The translations under genes were made by a program, and so were the position numbers. 64,000 nt of DNA from Saccharospirillum alexandrii_A (GTDB lineage Bacteria > Pseudomonadota > Gammaproteobacteria > Pseudomonadales > Natronospirillaceae), in the NCBI RefSeq assembly GCF_043641555.1, contig NZ_JBHZRJ010000006.1, positions 1 to 64,000 on the forward strand. The letters are read 5' to 3'. The notes beneath the pieces were generated by a model. It worked only from the letters and a program-made list of their open reading frames with translations, was not told the DNA's origin and searched no databases. This document shows, in pieces, positions 43,775 through 51,876 of the stretch. Every line of letters begins with the position of its first letter. Position 1 is the first letter of the stretch.

Positions 43775-43887
43775 GTGCTGGCGGCCGGGTAGACCTGTCC
43801 GGGGAAGTCCGCAACATTGATGTTGCGGTCTAGGCTCCATGGACGGATATACGCCGACCCCGGATAGGTTTACCCGGCTGCCAGCAC
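43775..43887 (+). ncRNA. Structured intergenic repeat, copy 2
   Basis: Same fold as copy 1. P1 arm GGGTAGACCTGTCCGGGG pairs with CCCCGGATAGGTTTACCC, where two C-to-T changes keep G-U pairs, and the stem continues outward (GTGCTGGC with GCCAGCAC). P2 is CCGCAACAT/ATGTTGCGG; P3 has TCC/GGA in place of CCC/GGG, a compensatory change. It fills most of the 300-bp gap before the HD-GYP gene, ending 104 nt before its start. Confidence 0.7.
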
Positions 43888-43991
43888 GGGTTCCAACCAC
43901 ATCAACAGACCCAAACTCCGTCTTTTTGAGTAAGCGAAGTAACCCGTGATTACTGCCTTGGCTGACGATCAGCCGGGCGAGGGCCCAACCT

Positions 43992-46841
43992 GTGTCACAG
44001 CGGTTTTACATTCCATTGCAATGGATGATCAGTGCTGCCATTACGTTGAGCTTGCTCGTGCTCAGCCTTGCGCTGGTTACCCTCAGTTACCAGAGCACCC
44101 GGGAGACTCTGCTTTCCGCCACGGTGTCTGCTGCCGAAAGTGCCTCTGAGCTTCTGGATGGCCACATCGACCAGTTGATTGAACCGGTCGCGAGCATCGT
44201 GGCCCAATTGCAATATGACCCGCTGGTCTCAGCCGTGCGCTTTGAGGAACGCCTGAAACGGCTTCCGGCCCTGGCTCAGGTACTGGCATCGAACGATGTG
44301 ATCAGCGCTGTGTATGTTGGTTACCCGGATGGCGACTTTCTGCTGCTCAGGCCCATCAACAATGAGCGCGCCCGCCGTGTGCTGGAAGCACCGGACGACG
44401 CCCGCTATCTGCTGCAAAGTGTTGAGCGTCGCGATGGCGAAACTCTGGGCCGGTGGGCCTGGTACGACGAAAACCTGCGCCTCAGAAGTATCGTCATTCG
44501 ACCCGACTACACCTTCGACCCACGCAACCGGCCCTGGTTTATCGACGCTGAAGCCAGTGACGAACGCATTCTGACCAACCCCTATGTGTTCTATACCACC
44601 GGCGAAATCGGCATCAGCCTGGCCATCCAGTCGGCCACCGGTGCCATTCTCGCGGTGGACGCCTCCGTTGAAGACCTGTCACAGCAAGTCGATACGCTGT
44701 CACCGGTTCCAGGTACCCAACTTGCCCTGGTCAGCGAAGGCAACAAGGTGATTGGCTATGAACATATCGAGCAGATGGTTCTGCCAGACATTAACAACAG
44801 CCTGCGCCTGGCCTTGCTGTCAGAGCTGAACCTGCCCGCCCTGAATGAAGTCGCAGACAGCGCTCAACCAGCCGGTACCCTGTTTCCCGTCACCATGGGC
44901 GACGAACCGGGGTTCGGGCTGTGGTCGCCTCTGTCGACCTTTGCCAATGAAAACCTGCGCGTGTTAATGGCCGTTCCGGAAGCCTCGCTGCTGGCCGATG
45001 CCAAAGCCCTGCTGCGCAAGCAGGTCGGGTTGTCGTTGTTGCTGGTTATCGCCTTCCTGCCCATTGGCTGGTGGCTTGGCAGCCGCATTGGCAAACCCCT
45101 GCATGAACTGGCCGGCCAGGTAGAGGCCATTGGTCGCTTCGAATTCGAGGCTGACATAAAAGGTGTGCATTCCAACATCCGGGAAGTGCATGACCTGGGC
45201 CTGCACACCGAACGCATGGCGGGGATGATCACCAACTTCAGCCGCATCAGCCAGACACTGAACCGCTCGACCGATCTCGACAACATGATCAGCGAAGTCC
45301 TGCACGAACTGGCCTCTGCCGTCGGCGCAACAGACGCCGTTGTATACCTGAACAATACCGAACAAACCCGGCTGATTCGCGCCGGCCATGTTGGCCCCAC
45401 CCGGGTCCCGGTTACGCTGACGCTGGGCGAAGACCCGGTGGCGGCCGTCACTGAAACCCTGGCGCGCGAAGACCAGCGGCTTACGACAACCAGACTGATT
45501 AACCGGAGCAATCACCCCATCGGTGTACTGGCGGTAAACCGCCCTGAGCAGACGATCATCACCGATGTTGAGTTCGAGCGTTTCCTGGAACGCATGGCTG
45601 GCTCGGTGGCCATTGCCATTGAAACCCGGCGCTTGTTCAAAGAACAGAAAGCTCTGTTCGACGGCATCATTCGCCTGCTGGCCGACGCCATCGATACCAA
45701 ATCACCCTATACCGGTGGTCATTGCGACCGGGTACCTCAGGTCGCCAGCATTTTGCTCAATAAGGTGGAAGCCCAGACCGAAGGCCCCTTTGCAGACTTC
45801 TCGCTGACTGCAGAAGAACGTTACGAATTCACCATCGCCGCCTGGTTGCACGACTGTGGCAAGATCACCACACCCGAATACATCGTCGATAAAGCCACCA
45901 AGCTGGAGACACTGTACAACCGGCTGCACGAAATTCGCATGCGCTTTGAAGTGCTGCATCGCGATGCTGAAATCGATTATCTGGCCAGTCTGAACAAGGG
46001 CGGCAACCCACAGTTGCTGGTGCAAAAACGCGACCGCCAGCAAGCGCAACTGCAGCATGACTTTGCCTTTATTGCCCGCCTAAACCTGGGCAGCGAGGCC
46101 CGGGTGAGTGACGACGACATCGCGCGCATGAACCGAATTGGCGACCAGACCTGGTGGCGGCATTTCAGCGACCGCATCGGCATCTCCTTCGACGAAGCCG
46201 ATCGCCTGTCCCGGGAACCCGAACCGCCGCTACCCTGCCTGGAACTGCTGCTGGCCAACAAGCGCGAACATCGCGAACCCTGGGGCAGAAACCAGCCGCC
46301 GGTGGAAACCAACCACCCCAACAACCGCTGGGGTTTCGATATGCTGCTTCCGGAATACTCGGCCAATCAGGGCGAGCGATACAATCTGTCGATACGACGC
46401 GGCACCCTCAACGACGAAGAACGTTTCAAGATCAACAACCACATTGTTGAAACCTACCGGATGCTGACCACCCTGCCCTGGCCACGGCATCTGGCCAGGG
46501 TGCCGGACATTGCCGCCAACCACCACGAACGGATGGATGGCACCGGTTACCCGCGCAAGCTGGATGGCAACGCCATGTCCGTCTCTGAACGCATCATGGC
46601 CATTGCCGATGTCTTCGAAGCGCTGACCGCCGCCGACCGGCCTTACAAACCAGCGAAAACCCTGTCGGAATCGCTCAGCATCATGGTATCGATGGCACTG
46701 AATGGTCACTGCGACCCGGGTTTGCTGAAAGTCTTTATCGAAACCAGCGCTTATCGCACCTACGCCGTCGGCTTTCTAAAACCCGAGCAACTGGATAACG
46801 TGGATGAAGCCGCTCTGGTGCGACGGCTCGAAGCCGGTTAG
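43992..46841 (+). CDS. Membrane sensor with dCache-like, GAF and HD-GYP-type domains
   Basis: Signal-transduction protein of 949 aa. TM helix near residues 12-30, periplasmic Cache-like sensor (about 35-335, including IVIRPDYTFDPRNRPWFIDAE and GEIGISLAIQSATGAILAVDAS), second TM helix (VGLSLLLVIAFLPIGWWLGSRI), HAMP-like linker, GAF-like domain (about 430-555) and C-terminal HD-GYP-type phosphodiesterase. The catalytic parts are CDRVPQVASILL, AWLHDCGKITTP and HHERMDGTGYPRKLDG. The two halves are separated by about 200 residues rather than the usual short spacing, an unusual insertion containing helical RLHEIRMRFEVLHRDAEIDYL. It may degrade c-di-GMP or a related dinucleotide. GTG start with weak GAGGG upstream. 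Confidence 0.88.
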   Translation: MSQRFYIPLQWMISAAITLSLLVLSLALVTLSYQSTRETLLSATVSAAESASELLDGHIDQLIEPVASIVAQLQYDPLVSAVRFEERLKRLPALAQVLASNDVISAVYVGYPDGDFLLLRPINNERARRVLEAPDDARYLLQSVERRDGETLGRWAWYDENLRLRSIVIRPDYTFDPRNRPWFIDAEASDERILTNPYVFYTTGEIGISLAIQSATGAILAVDASVEDLSQQVDTLSPVPGTQLALVSEGNKVIGYEHIEQMVLPDINNSLRLALLSELNLPALNEVADSAQPAGTLFPVTMGDEPGFGLWSPLSTFANENLRVLMAVPEASLLADAKALLRKQVGLSLLLVIAFLPIGWWLGSRIGKPLHELAGQVEAIGRFEFEADIKGVHSNIREVHDLGLHTERMAGMITNFSRISQTLNRSTDLDNMISEVLHELASAVGATDAVVYLNNTEQTRLIRAGHVGPTRVPVTLTLGEDPVAAVTETLAREDQRLTTTRLINRSNHPIGVLAVNRPEQTIITDVEFERFLERMAGSVAIAIETRRLFKEQKALFDGIIRLLADAIDTKSPYTGGHCDRVPQVASILLNKVEAQTEGPFADFSLTAEERYEFTIAAWLHDCGKITTPEYIVDKATKLETLYNRLHEIRMRFEVLHRDAEIDYLASLNKGGNPQLLVQKRDRQQAQLQHDFAFIARLNLGSEARVSDDDIARMNRIGDQTWWRHFSDRIGISFDEADRLSREPEPPLPCLELLLANKREHREPWGRNQPPVETNHPNNRWGFDMLLPEYSANQGERYNLSIRRGTLNDEERFKINNHIVETYRMLTTLPWPRHLARVPDIAANHHERMDGTGYPRKLDGNAMSVSERIMAIADVFEALTAADRPYKPAKTLSESLSIMVSMALNGHCDPGLLKVFIETSAYRTYAVGFLKPEQLDNVDEAALVRRLEAG

Positions 46842-46917
46842 CCGGGTGCCATACCAAGCCCTTTCTGTGCCTGCTAGAATGGCGCCACAGTAACAGCCAC
46901 TCAAGCAGGCACTCAGC

Positions 46918-47463
46918 ATGGCAAAATCCCTGGCAGACCAATTGATGAAAGCGGGCCTGGTCGACAAGAATGCGGCTAAAAAAGCCGAACGGGACAAACG
47001 CAAACAAAGCAAACACCAGCACAAGGGCCCGACCGATGCCGACCTGGAGAAACAGGCGCGGCTGCAACGCGAGCGCGATGAAAAAGTCGAACGCGACCGC
47101 GAGCTAAACCGTCAGCGGCAGGAGGCCGAACAGGCCAAGGCCATGAAAGCCCAGGCGGCTCAGATGCTGGAACAAAACGCGTTGCGAGTCGATGGCGATG
47201 TGCGTTTCAGCTTTACCGATGCACGCATCAACAAGATCAAACAGCTCTATGTCAGCCAGGAAATTCAGGACCAGTTGGCAAAGGGCCGGGTAGCCATTTG
47301 CTCGGTCGAAGAGCGTTATGTGGTGGTCGCCAAAGCCGTCGCTGAAAAAATCGCGCAGCGTTTTGCCGAAGCCGTGATATTTTTGGCCGAGCCCGATGCA
47401 AACCAGCCGGATGAAGACGACCCCTATGCCGACTTTGTGGTCCCCGACGATTTGATGTGGTGA
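46918..47463 (+). CDS. DUF2058 (YaiL-type) protein
   Basis: Protein of 181 aa with the DUF2058 layout. N-terminus is AKSLADQLMKAGLVDKNAAKKAERDKRKQ. A long charged helix (about residues 20-90, likely coiled coil, rich in Lys, Arg, Glu and Gln) leads to a C-terminal globular part (RFSFTDARINKIKQLYVSQEIQDQLAKGRVAI to PDDLMW). E. coli YaiL is described as a nucleoprotein/polynucleotide-associated protein of unclear function. Monocistronic, ATG preceded by the tail of the intergenic region without a strong Shine-Dalgarno. Confidence 0.85.
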   Translation: MAKSLADQLMKAGLVDKNAAKKAERDKRKQSKHQHKGPTDADLEKQARLQRERDEKVERDRELNRQRQEAEQAKAMKAQAAQMLEQNALRVDGDVRFSFTDARINKIKQLYVSQEIQDQLAKGRVAICSVEERYVVVAKAVAEKIAQRFAEAVIFLAEPDANQPDEDDPYADFVVPDDLMW

Positions 47464-47512
47464 TAACCAGAGCACTGTACCAGTGCACTAAGCTACCAGG
47501 AACCCGACCACC

Positions 47513-48571
47513 ATGGCGCACTTTGACGACTTAATCGACCTGCTGAAAGTACTGATCCGCGAACCCAGCGTGGTCGGGGCCGAGCATTCCTTCTTCCGGG
47601 TTCTGCAACGGGAACTGGAAGAGCGCGGCGCCAATGTTACCTGGTACGAAGGCTTGCTGGTCGCCCAGGGCAACCAGCCCGATACCACCTACTTCTCGGC
47701 TCACATCGACCGCCATGGTCTGGTCTGCACCGGCCCGAATGAATTCCAGTATGCGGCTTTCGTGGCCGGCAGCCGGTCGGACTTGCTGGGCAATTCGGTT
47801 TCGGAAGAGCTGATGCGCAAGGTCGTCGACCGCTTCCCCAAAACACCGCTGATGGCCTATGAACCCTGGTCCGGCGCCTACCGGGGCGCGGGCACCATTG
47901 TTGACAGTTACATTTGTGAGCACCGCAATAACCTGATCTTCAACGTTGAGGGGCTCGACCACCTGGTCGCCGGCACACCGGTGGCCTTTCAGGACCGGCT
48001 ACTGCATCAGGACGGCTTGCTCAGCGGCCAGCTAGACAATGTTCTCACCGCCGCCTGCCTGGTGCACCTGTTCGCACTCGGCTACCAGGGCACGGCGTTC
48101 TTTACCGCTCAGGAAGAAGCAGGGCGCAGCTGGCGTTACCTGTTGGAATGGTTCCGCCGCTTCGGTGGGTCAACGAATCAGTTGGTCGTGGTCGACACCA
48201 GCCCCTACCCGGACAGAGCCAGCGCCGACATTCAGGATGTGGTGCTACGCCACCGCGATGCCAACGCCGAATTCAACCGCGACACCACCGAAAGCCTGGA
48301 AGCCCTGTGCAACAGCGAGGGCATCCGCTACAGCTTCAAAGACGACTACATCGCCCAGCGCAATGCAGAGCTGGAAGCCAGCGGCCAGAAACCCCAGTCA
48401 CTCGGCAGCACCGAACTCGGCCGCATCACCGCCGCCTCCAACGGCCTGGTCCACGGCACCACCCTGCAAATCCCAACCACTGGCTACCACACTATGCAGG
48501 AAACCGCCCAAGTGGCTGCGGTTCAGTCGTTTCTGCGGTTGCTTCAGGGGATCGGCCACTGCGTGGCCTGA
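47513..48571 (+). CDS. M42/M28-like metallopeptidase
   Basis: Cytoplasmic protein of 352 aa with the ligand pattern of dinuclear-zinc aminopeptidases. The candidate ligands are His-Asp in FSAHIDRHGL, bridging Asp in SGQLDNVLTAA, catalytic Glu pair in FTAQEEAGR, Asp in VVVDTSPYPD, and a final His in TTGYHTMQE. Architecture agrees with M42/M20-type peptidases, with a lid region between residues 60 and 170. Substrate unknown; some relatives are annotated as peptidase M42 or deacylase. A DUF2058 gene lies 49 bp upstream on the same strand. Confidence 0.75.
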   Translation: MAHFDDLIDLLKVLIREPSVVGAEHSFFRVLQRELEERGANVTWYEGLLVAQGNQPDTTYFSAHIDRHGLVCTGPNEFQYAAFVAGSRSDLLGNSVSEELMRKVVDRFPKTPLMAYEPWSGAYRGAGTIVDSYICEHRNNLIFNVEGLDHLVAGTPVAFQDRLLHQDGLLSGQLDNVLTAACLVHLFALGYQGTAFFTAQEEAGRSWRYLLEWFRRFGGSTNQLVVVDTSPYPDRASADIQDVVLRHRDANAEFNRDTTESLEALCNSEGIRYSFKDDYIAQRNAELEASGQKPQSLGSTELGRITAASNGLVHGTTLQIPTTGYHTMQETAQVAAVQSFLRLLQGIGHCVA

Positions 48572-48612
48572 CAGGCCCGTTGTTTTTGGTTGGTTGCTTG
48601 TGGGCCGGGCCT

Positions 48613-48715
48613 GGCAGTCGGGTAGGCTTATCCGGGGTCGGCGTGGACCCCTCCATGGGGCCTAGACCACAGCATCCATGCTGTGGACTCCCCCGGATAA
48701 GCCTACCCGACCGCC
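48613..48715 (-). ncRNA. Structured intergenic repeat, copy 3 (inverse orientation)
   Basis: Same fold on the minus strand. The P1 arm is GGGTAGGCTTATCCGGGG with CCCCGGATAAGCCTACCC, and P2 is CCACAGCAT/ATGCTGTGG. Compared with the other copies, both stems carry paired compensatory changes. It lies in the convergent gap between the peptidase and LysR genes. Confidence 0.7.
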
Positions 48716-48830
48716 GTCCCTGGTCTTCGGTGTCACCTCATTATTCCACCGTTTTACCTACTTAGCCTTATTGCTTGGCTGCCACATTAATAGAACGGAA
48801 ATGGTTGTATTTGAAGTGTCACCATAGCGA

Positions 48831-48942
48831 GTGCCAGCGACTGGGTAGACCTGTGTGGGGAAGTCCGCAACATGGATGTTGCGGCCTAGGCTCCACGGAC
48901 GGATTTACGCCGACCCCACACAGGTCTACCCAGTTGCTGGAA
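48831..48942 (+). ncRNA. Structured intergenic repeat, copy 4
   Basis: P1 arm GGGTAGACCTGTGTGGGG pairs perfectly with CCCCACACAGGTCTACCC; the GTGTG/CACAC segment replaces GTCCG/CGGAC of copies 1 and 2, a compensatory double change. P2 is identical to copies 1 and 2. It lies 115 bp from copy 3 in the same convergent gap, in opposite orientation to it. Confidence 0.7.
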
Positions 48943-48971
48943 CGGATTCCTGGCAACCAGACAACCAACCC

Positions 48972-49901
48972 TCAAGTCCCATGGAAGTCCCACATTTCTG
49001 GTAGGAAGGTGGTTTGCATTTCGTGGATCAGCCATTTGCGGAAGGCGGCGACTTTGGGGCGCTTCAGGTAGCGTTCGGGGGCAACCAGGTAATAGGAAAA
49101 GGCCATGGGGAGCTCGAAGGGGAAGACCTTGATCAGCCGGCCGCTGATGATGTGGCTTTGCACCAGCGACTTGCGGGCCAGCCCGACGAAGCCGCCGGCC
49201 AGGGTGATGTCGATCAGCATGCGCGAGTCTTCGATGGTCATGGCCACGTTAAACCCCTCCCAGAGATACCCCTGTTGCCGCACCCAGCGGCCCCAGGGTT
49301 CCGGTTCGTAATCCAGATCTTCCACCAGGTCGACCGTGCGCAACCAGTCCAGTGTGGCACCTTCAGGCGGCACCATGTCCGGTACGCAGACGGCCATTAA
49401 GGTGTCGTGCATCAGCCATTCAGACACCAGGCCCGGGTAGCGGCCGCTGCCAAAACGCAACGCAACGTCAGTTTCGCCATCGAAGGTATCGACCTTGTGG
49501 GTCGGGTTCAGCACCACCCGGTATTCGGGTTGTCGCTGGCGAAAGCTGCCCAGTCGAGGCGCCAGCCAGGCGGACGCAAAAGAAGGAATAACCGAAACTT
49601 TCAACCGGTCCGGGTTTGGGTCGGCGCGCAACCGGGAAACACCCGTGTTCAGACTGGCAAAGGCCTCCTGCACATAGGGTAATAAAGCGTGGCCCTCGGG
49701 CGTCAGCCGGACTTCCCGGTTCAGGCGTTCGAACAGTTTAACGCCCAGGTGTTCTTCCAACGTCCGAATTTGGTGGCTCACAGCGGCCTGGGTGACAAAC
49801 AAGTCTTCCGCAGCCTGCTTAAAACTGAGGTGTTCAGCAGCCAGGGCAAAGCATCGCAAGGTGTTTAACGGGGGTAAACGGGCAAGTTGGGAGTCGGACA
49901 T
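48972..49901 (-). CDS. GcvA-type LysR-family transcriptional regulator
   Basis: Regulator of 309 aa. The N-terminus LARLPPLNTLRCFALAAEHLSFKQAAEDLFVTQAAVSHQIRTLEEHLGVKLFER and the effector-domain blocks KVSVIPSFASAWLAPRLGSF, DVALRFGSGRYPGL and GFVGLARKSLVQSHIISGRLIKVF are typical of the GcvA subgroup. It is divergent from a DUF1127 gene, a pairing seen in many proteobacteria, and probably controls it. The 125-bp intergenic region is AT-rich. The ligand is unknown. It does not sit next to glycine cleavage genes, so gcvA is not assigned. Confidence 0.88.
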   Translation of the reverse strand: MSDSQLARLPPLNTLRCFALAAEHLSFKQAAEDLFVTQAAVSHQIRTLEEHLGVKLFERLNREVRLTPEGHALLPYVQEAFASLNTGVSRLRADPNPDRLKVSVIPSFASAWLAPRLGSFRQRQPEYRVVLNPTHKVDTFDGETDVALRFGSGRYPGLVSEWLMHDTLMAVCVPDMVPPEGATLDWLRTVDLVEDLDYEPEPWGRWVRQQGYLWEGFNVAMTIEDSRMLIDITLAGGFVGLARKSLVQSHIISGRLIKVFPFELPMAFSYYLVAPERYLKRPKVAAFRKWLIHEMQTTFLPEMWDFHGT

Positions 49902-50025
49902 GGGGAAGCACCGGGTGTTTCAGTTAACTTCAGCTTACTTGAAATGCAATTTATATCAATTGTGGCTTATCTGAAACTGCCCGACAATGCACTCATCATC
50001 CCACTGCCTGAACAGGAGGCGAATC

Positions 50026-50238
50026 ATGACTCAATATACGCTCAACACCCCTTTGGCCTGCTGTGAAATCAGCTCACCAGCTCCATTTGCACAGCGTTTG
50101 CTGGCGCAGTTCAAGCGCACCATTATGCGCTACAAGACGCGTCAGGATCTGGCTAGCCTGCCCGATTACCGCCTGCGTGACCTCGGGCTGACCCGCGATC
50201 AGGTCGTGCGTGAAATCATCAAGCCGATCTGGCGTTAA
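50026..50238 (+). CDS. DUF1127 small protein
   Basis: Small basic protein of 70 aa with the DUF1127 domain at its C-terminus (RYKTRQDLASLPDYRLRDLGLTRDQVVREIIKPIWR); the arginine-rich helix and DLGL/RDQ motif are diagnostic. In other bacteria DUF1127 proteins bind RNA or affect phosphate and carbon metabolism and stress responses. ATG at 50026 is preceded by AGGAGG; the longer frame from 49987 is not supported. Divergent from the GcvA-like regulator, and followed by terminators at 50258-50280 and 50283-50316. Confidence 0.88.
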   Translation: MTQYTLNTPLACCEISSPAPFAQRLLAQFKRTIMRYKTRQDLASLPDYRLRDLGLTRDQVVREIIKPIWR

Positions 50239-50257
50239 GCACCACCGAACCGTCATC

Positions 50258-50280
50258 AGCCCCGCCGTCAGCGGGGCTTT
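50258..50280 (+). terminator. Intrinsic terminator of the DUF1127 gene
   Basis: Stem AGCCCCGC / GCGGGGCT with loop CGTCA, followed by a short TT, 20 nt after the stop codon. A second hairpin follows immediately. Confidence 0.75.
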
Positions 50281-50282
50281 CG

Positions 50283-50316
50283 AAAAGCCCGCGCCTTACT
50301 CAGCCGCGGGCTTTTT
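50283..50316. terminator. Bidirectional terminator between DUF1127 and helicase genes
   Basis: AAAAGCCCGCG pairs with CGCGGGCTTTTT around an 11-nt loop. A- and T-runs on the two sides allow termination in both directions. It overlaps the last codons and stop of the helicase gene. Confidence 0.75.
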
Positions 50317-51624
50317 GCGTTTCATCGGCTTGTAGCCGCCGTCTCGGTCTTCGGTCGGGGCGCTTGGCCGGCTTGGGCGCGGGCCAGACTTGGCAGGTTT
50401 TTTGACCTTGGCTTTATCTTTGCCCTTGGGCTTTTTCGGTTTCTTCTTGCCATAGGCCTTGCCAGAGGCCCGTACCTTGGCCGGCCCCTGGTAAGTGCTG
50501 GTGAGGCCCGGCATTGTCGTTTTACCGAAGCCGGCGCCCAGGTATTTGTGAATGCGGGCCATCAGGTCCCATTCGTTCGGGCCGATCAGGCTGACGGCTC
50601 TGCCCGGCTGGCCAGCCCGGCCGGTGCGGCCGACGCGATGCAGGTATTCATCGCCCTTGCGCGCCAGATCGAAGTTCACCACCAGTTCAACACTGGGCAA
50701 GTCGAGACCGCGTGCGGCGACATCGGTAGTGACCAGCACTTTATATTTGCCGCTGCGCATGCCGCTGACCACCGCGTTGCGTTCTTCCTGGGTCAGGTTG
50801 CCATGCAGAATGCCACAGCGGCGAGTACCACTGAGTAACAGCGAATGCAGCCGTTCAGCTTTGACGATGGTGTTGGTGAAAATAATGACCTGCTGGTTGG
50901 GGTTTTCATCCAACAAGGCAAAGATCAGTTTTTCCTTGAAGCGATCGTCATGCGCCAGCATGTATTGCTGACGAATGTTATCGGGCACCGAGCGCGAGGC
51001 ATGCAGCGATATCGTTTCCGGCTGGTGCAGCAGTTTTTTGGCCATAGCCAGCACACCGCCATGCTCCAGCGTTGCTGAAAACAGCAGCGTCTGGCGAGTC
51101 GGAGAACAATGTTCGGTAATGGCGATAACATCATCCCGGAAGCCCATGTCGAGCATGCGGTCGGCTTCATCAAAAACCAGGAATTCGATGTCAGACAGCT
51201 CCAGGCTGCGCCGCTCCAGATGTTCCTTCAATCGGCCCGGCGTGGCGATCAGAATGTCTGGTGTTTTGCGCAGTTCCGCAGCCTGCTCCTGAAACGAGGC
51301 GCCGCCGGTGATACTCAGGCTGGTCACATTGATGGCACTGCCGAGCTGGCGACACACTTGCTGAATCTGACGGGCCAGCTCACGCGTCGGCGCCAGTATC
51401 AGCGCCCGAATGCCGGTATTGGGCGACGAACGACGATTGAACATCGACACCATAGGCAAGACAAAAGCCACGGTCTTGCCGCTACCGGTCTGGGCGCTGA
51501 CCATCAGGTCTTTGCCGTCCAGAATGCGCGGTATCACCGCTTCCTGCACGTCGGTGGCTTCGAGAATGCCGTGCTTGGTTAACGCAGCGGAAAGCGGTGG
51601 GACGATGTCTAATTCATCAAACAC
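50296..51624 (-). CDS. DEAD-box ATP-dependent RNA helicase
   Basis: RNA helicase of 442 aa with all core motifs: VSAQTGSGKTV (I), APTRELARQ (Ia), TPGRL (Ib), VFDEADRMLDMGF (II, DEAD), SAT (III), VTTDVAARGLD (V) and HRVGRTGRAG (VI). The upstream Q motif is in LDIVPPLSAALTKHGILEATDVQEAVIP. The C-terminal tail (from about residue 385) is lysine/proline-rich (KKKPKKPKGKDKAKVKKPAK), a typical RNA-binding extension. The closest group is RhlE/RhlB-like; the precise paralogue cannot be fixed. It probably acts in ribosome assembly or RNA turnover. Confidence 0.92.
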   Translation of the reverse strand: MFDELDIVPPLSAALTKHGILEATDVQEAVIPRILDGKDLMVSAQTGSGKTVAFVLPMVSMFNRRSSPNTGIRALILAPTRELARQIQQVCRQLGSAINVTSLSITGGASFQEQAAELRKTPDILIATPGRLKEHLERRSLELSDIEFLVFDEADRMLDMGFRDDVIAITEHCSPTRQTLLFSATLEHGGVLAMAKKLLHQPETISLHASRSVPDNIRQQYMLAHDDRFKEKLIFALLDENPNQQVIIFTNTIVKAERLHSLLLSGTRRCGILHGNLTQEERNAVVSGMRSGKYKVLVTTDVAARGLDLPSVELVVNFDLARKGDEYLHRVGRTGRAGQPGRAVSLIGPNEWDLMARIHKYLGAGFGKTTMPGLTSTYQGPAKVRASGKAYGKKKPKKPKGKDKAKVKKPAKSGPRPSRPSAPTEDRDGGYKPMKRKKPAAE

Positions 51625-51776
51625 TGAATGGTTACCCTATTGATCTGAAAGACTGGGCGGTTCATGCGCCACGGATTGGCGGCGAGTATAGCAGACCCGC
51701 ACCGGCAAACGACTCCCCAACCGTGCATACAGCCGCACTGACTGTCAGGTAAAAGTTCCGTCAGATCGATTACCCG

Positions 51777-51813
51777 CTATCGGTTTATCGGTAGGCTATC
51801 GTTTTATTGATAG
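51777..51813. promoter_or_regulatory. Tandem 18-bp palindromic operator-like repeats
   Basis: Two adjacent copies of an imperfect palindrome, CTATCGGTTTATCGGTAG (51777-51794) and CTATCGTTTTATTGATAG (51796-51813), start 19 bp apart (consensus CTATCGKTTTATYGRTAG). They lie 63 bp upstream of the DUF533 gene in the divergent gap with the helicase gene. This looks like a cooperative repressor or activator site; the cognate regulator is not known. Confidence 0.5.
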
Positions 51814-51876
51814 ATTGTGGGCGAGTAATACCACAGCGAGCGCTGTGCCAAAGAACAGCAACCCAGAGGACGCACA

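Noticed and set aside
36901..48942. CRISPR array made of the ~105-bp repeats
   Set aside because: Copies are dispersed over 12 kb, variable in sequence, inverted in one case, and no cas genes are present.
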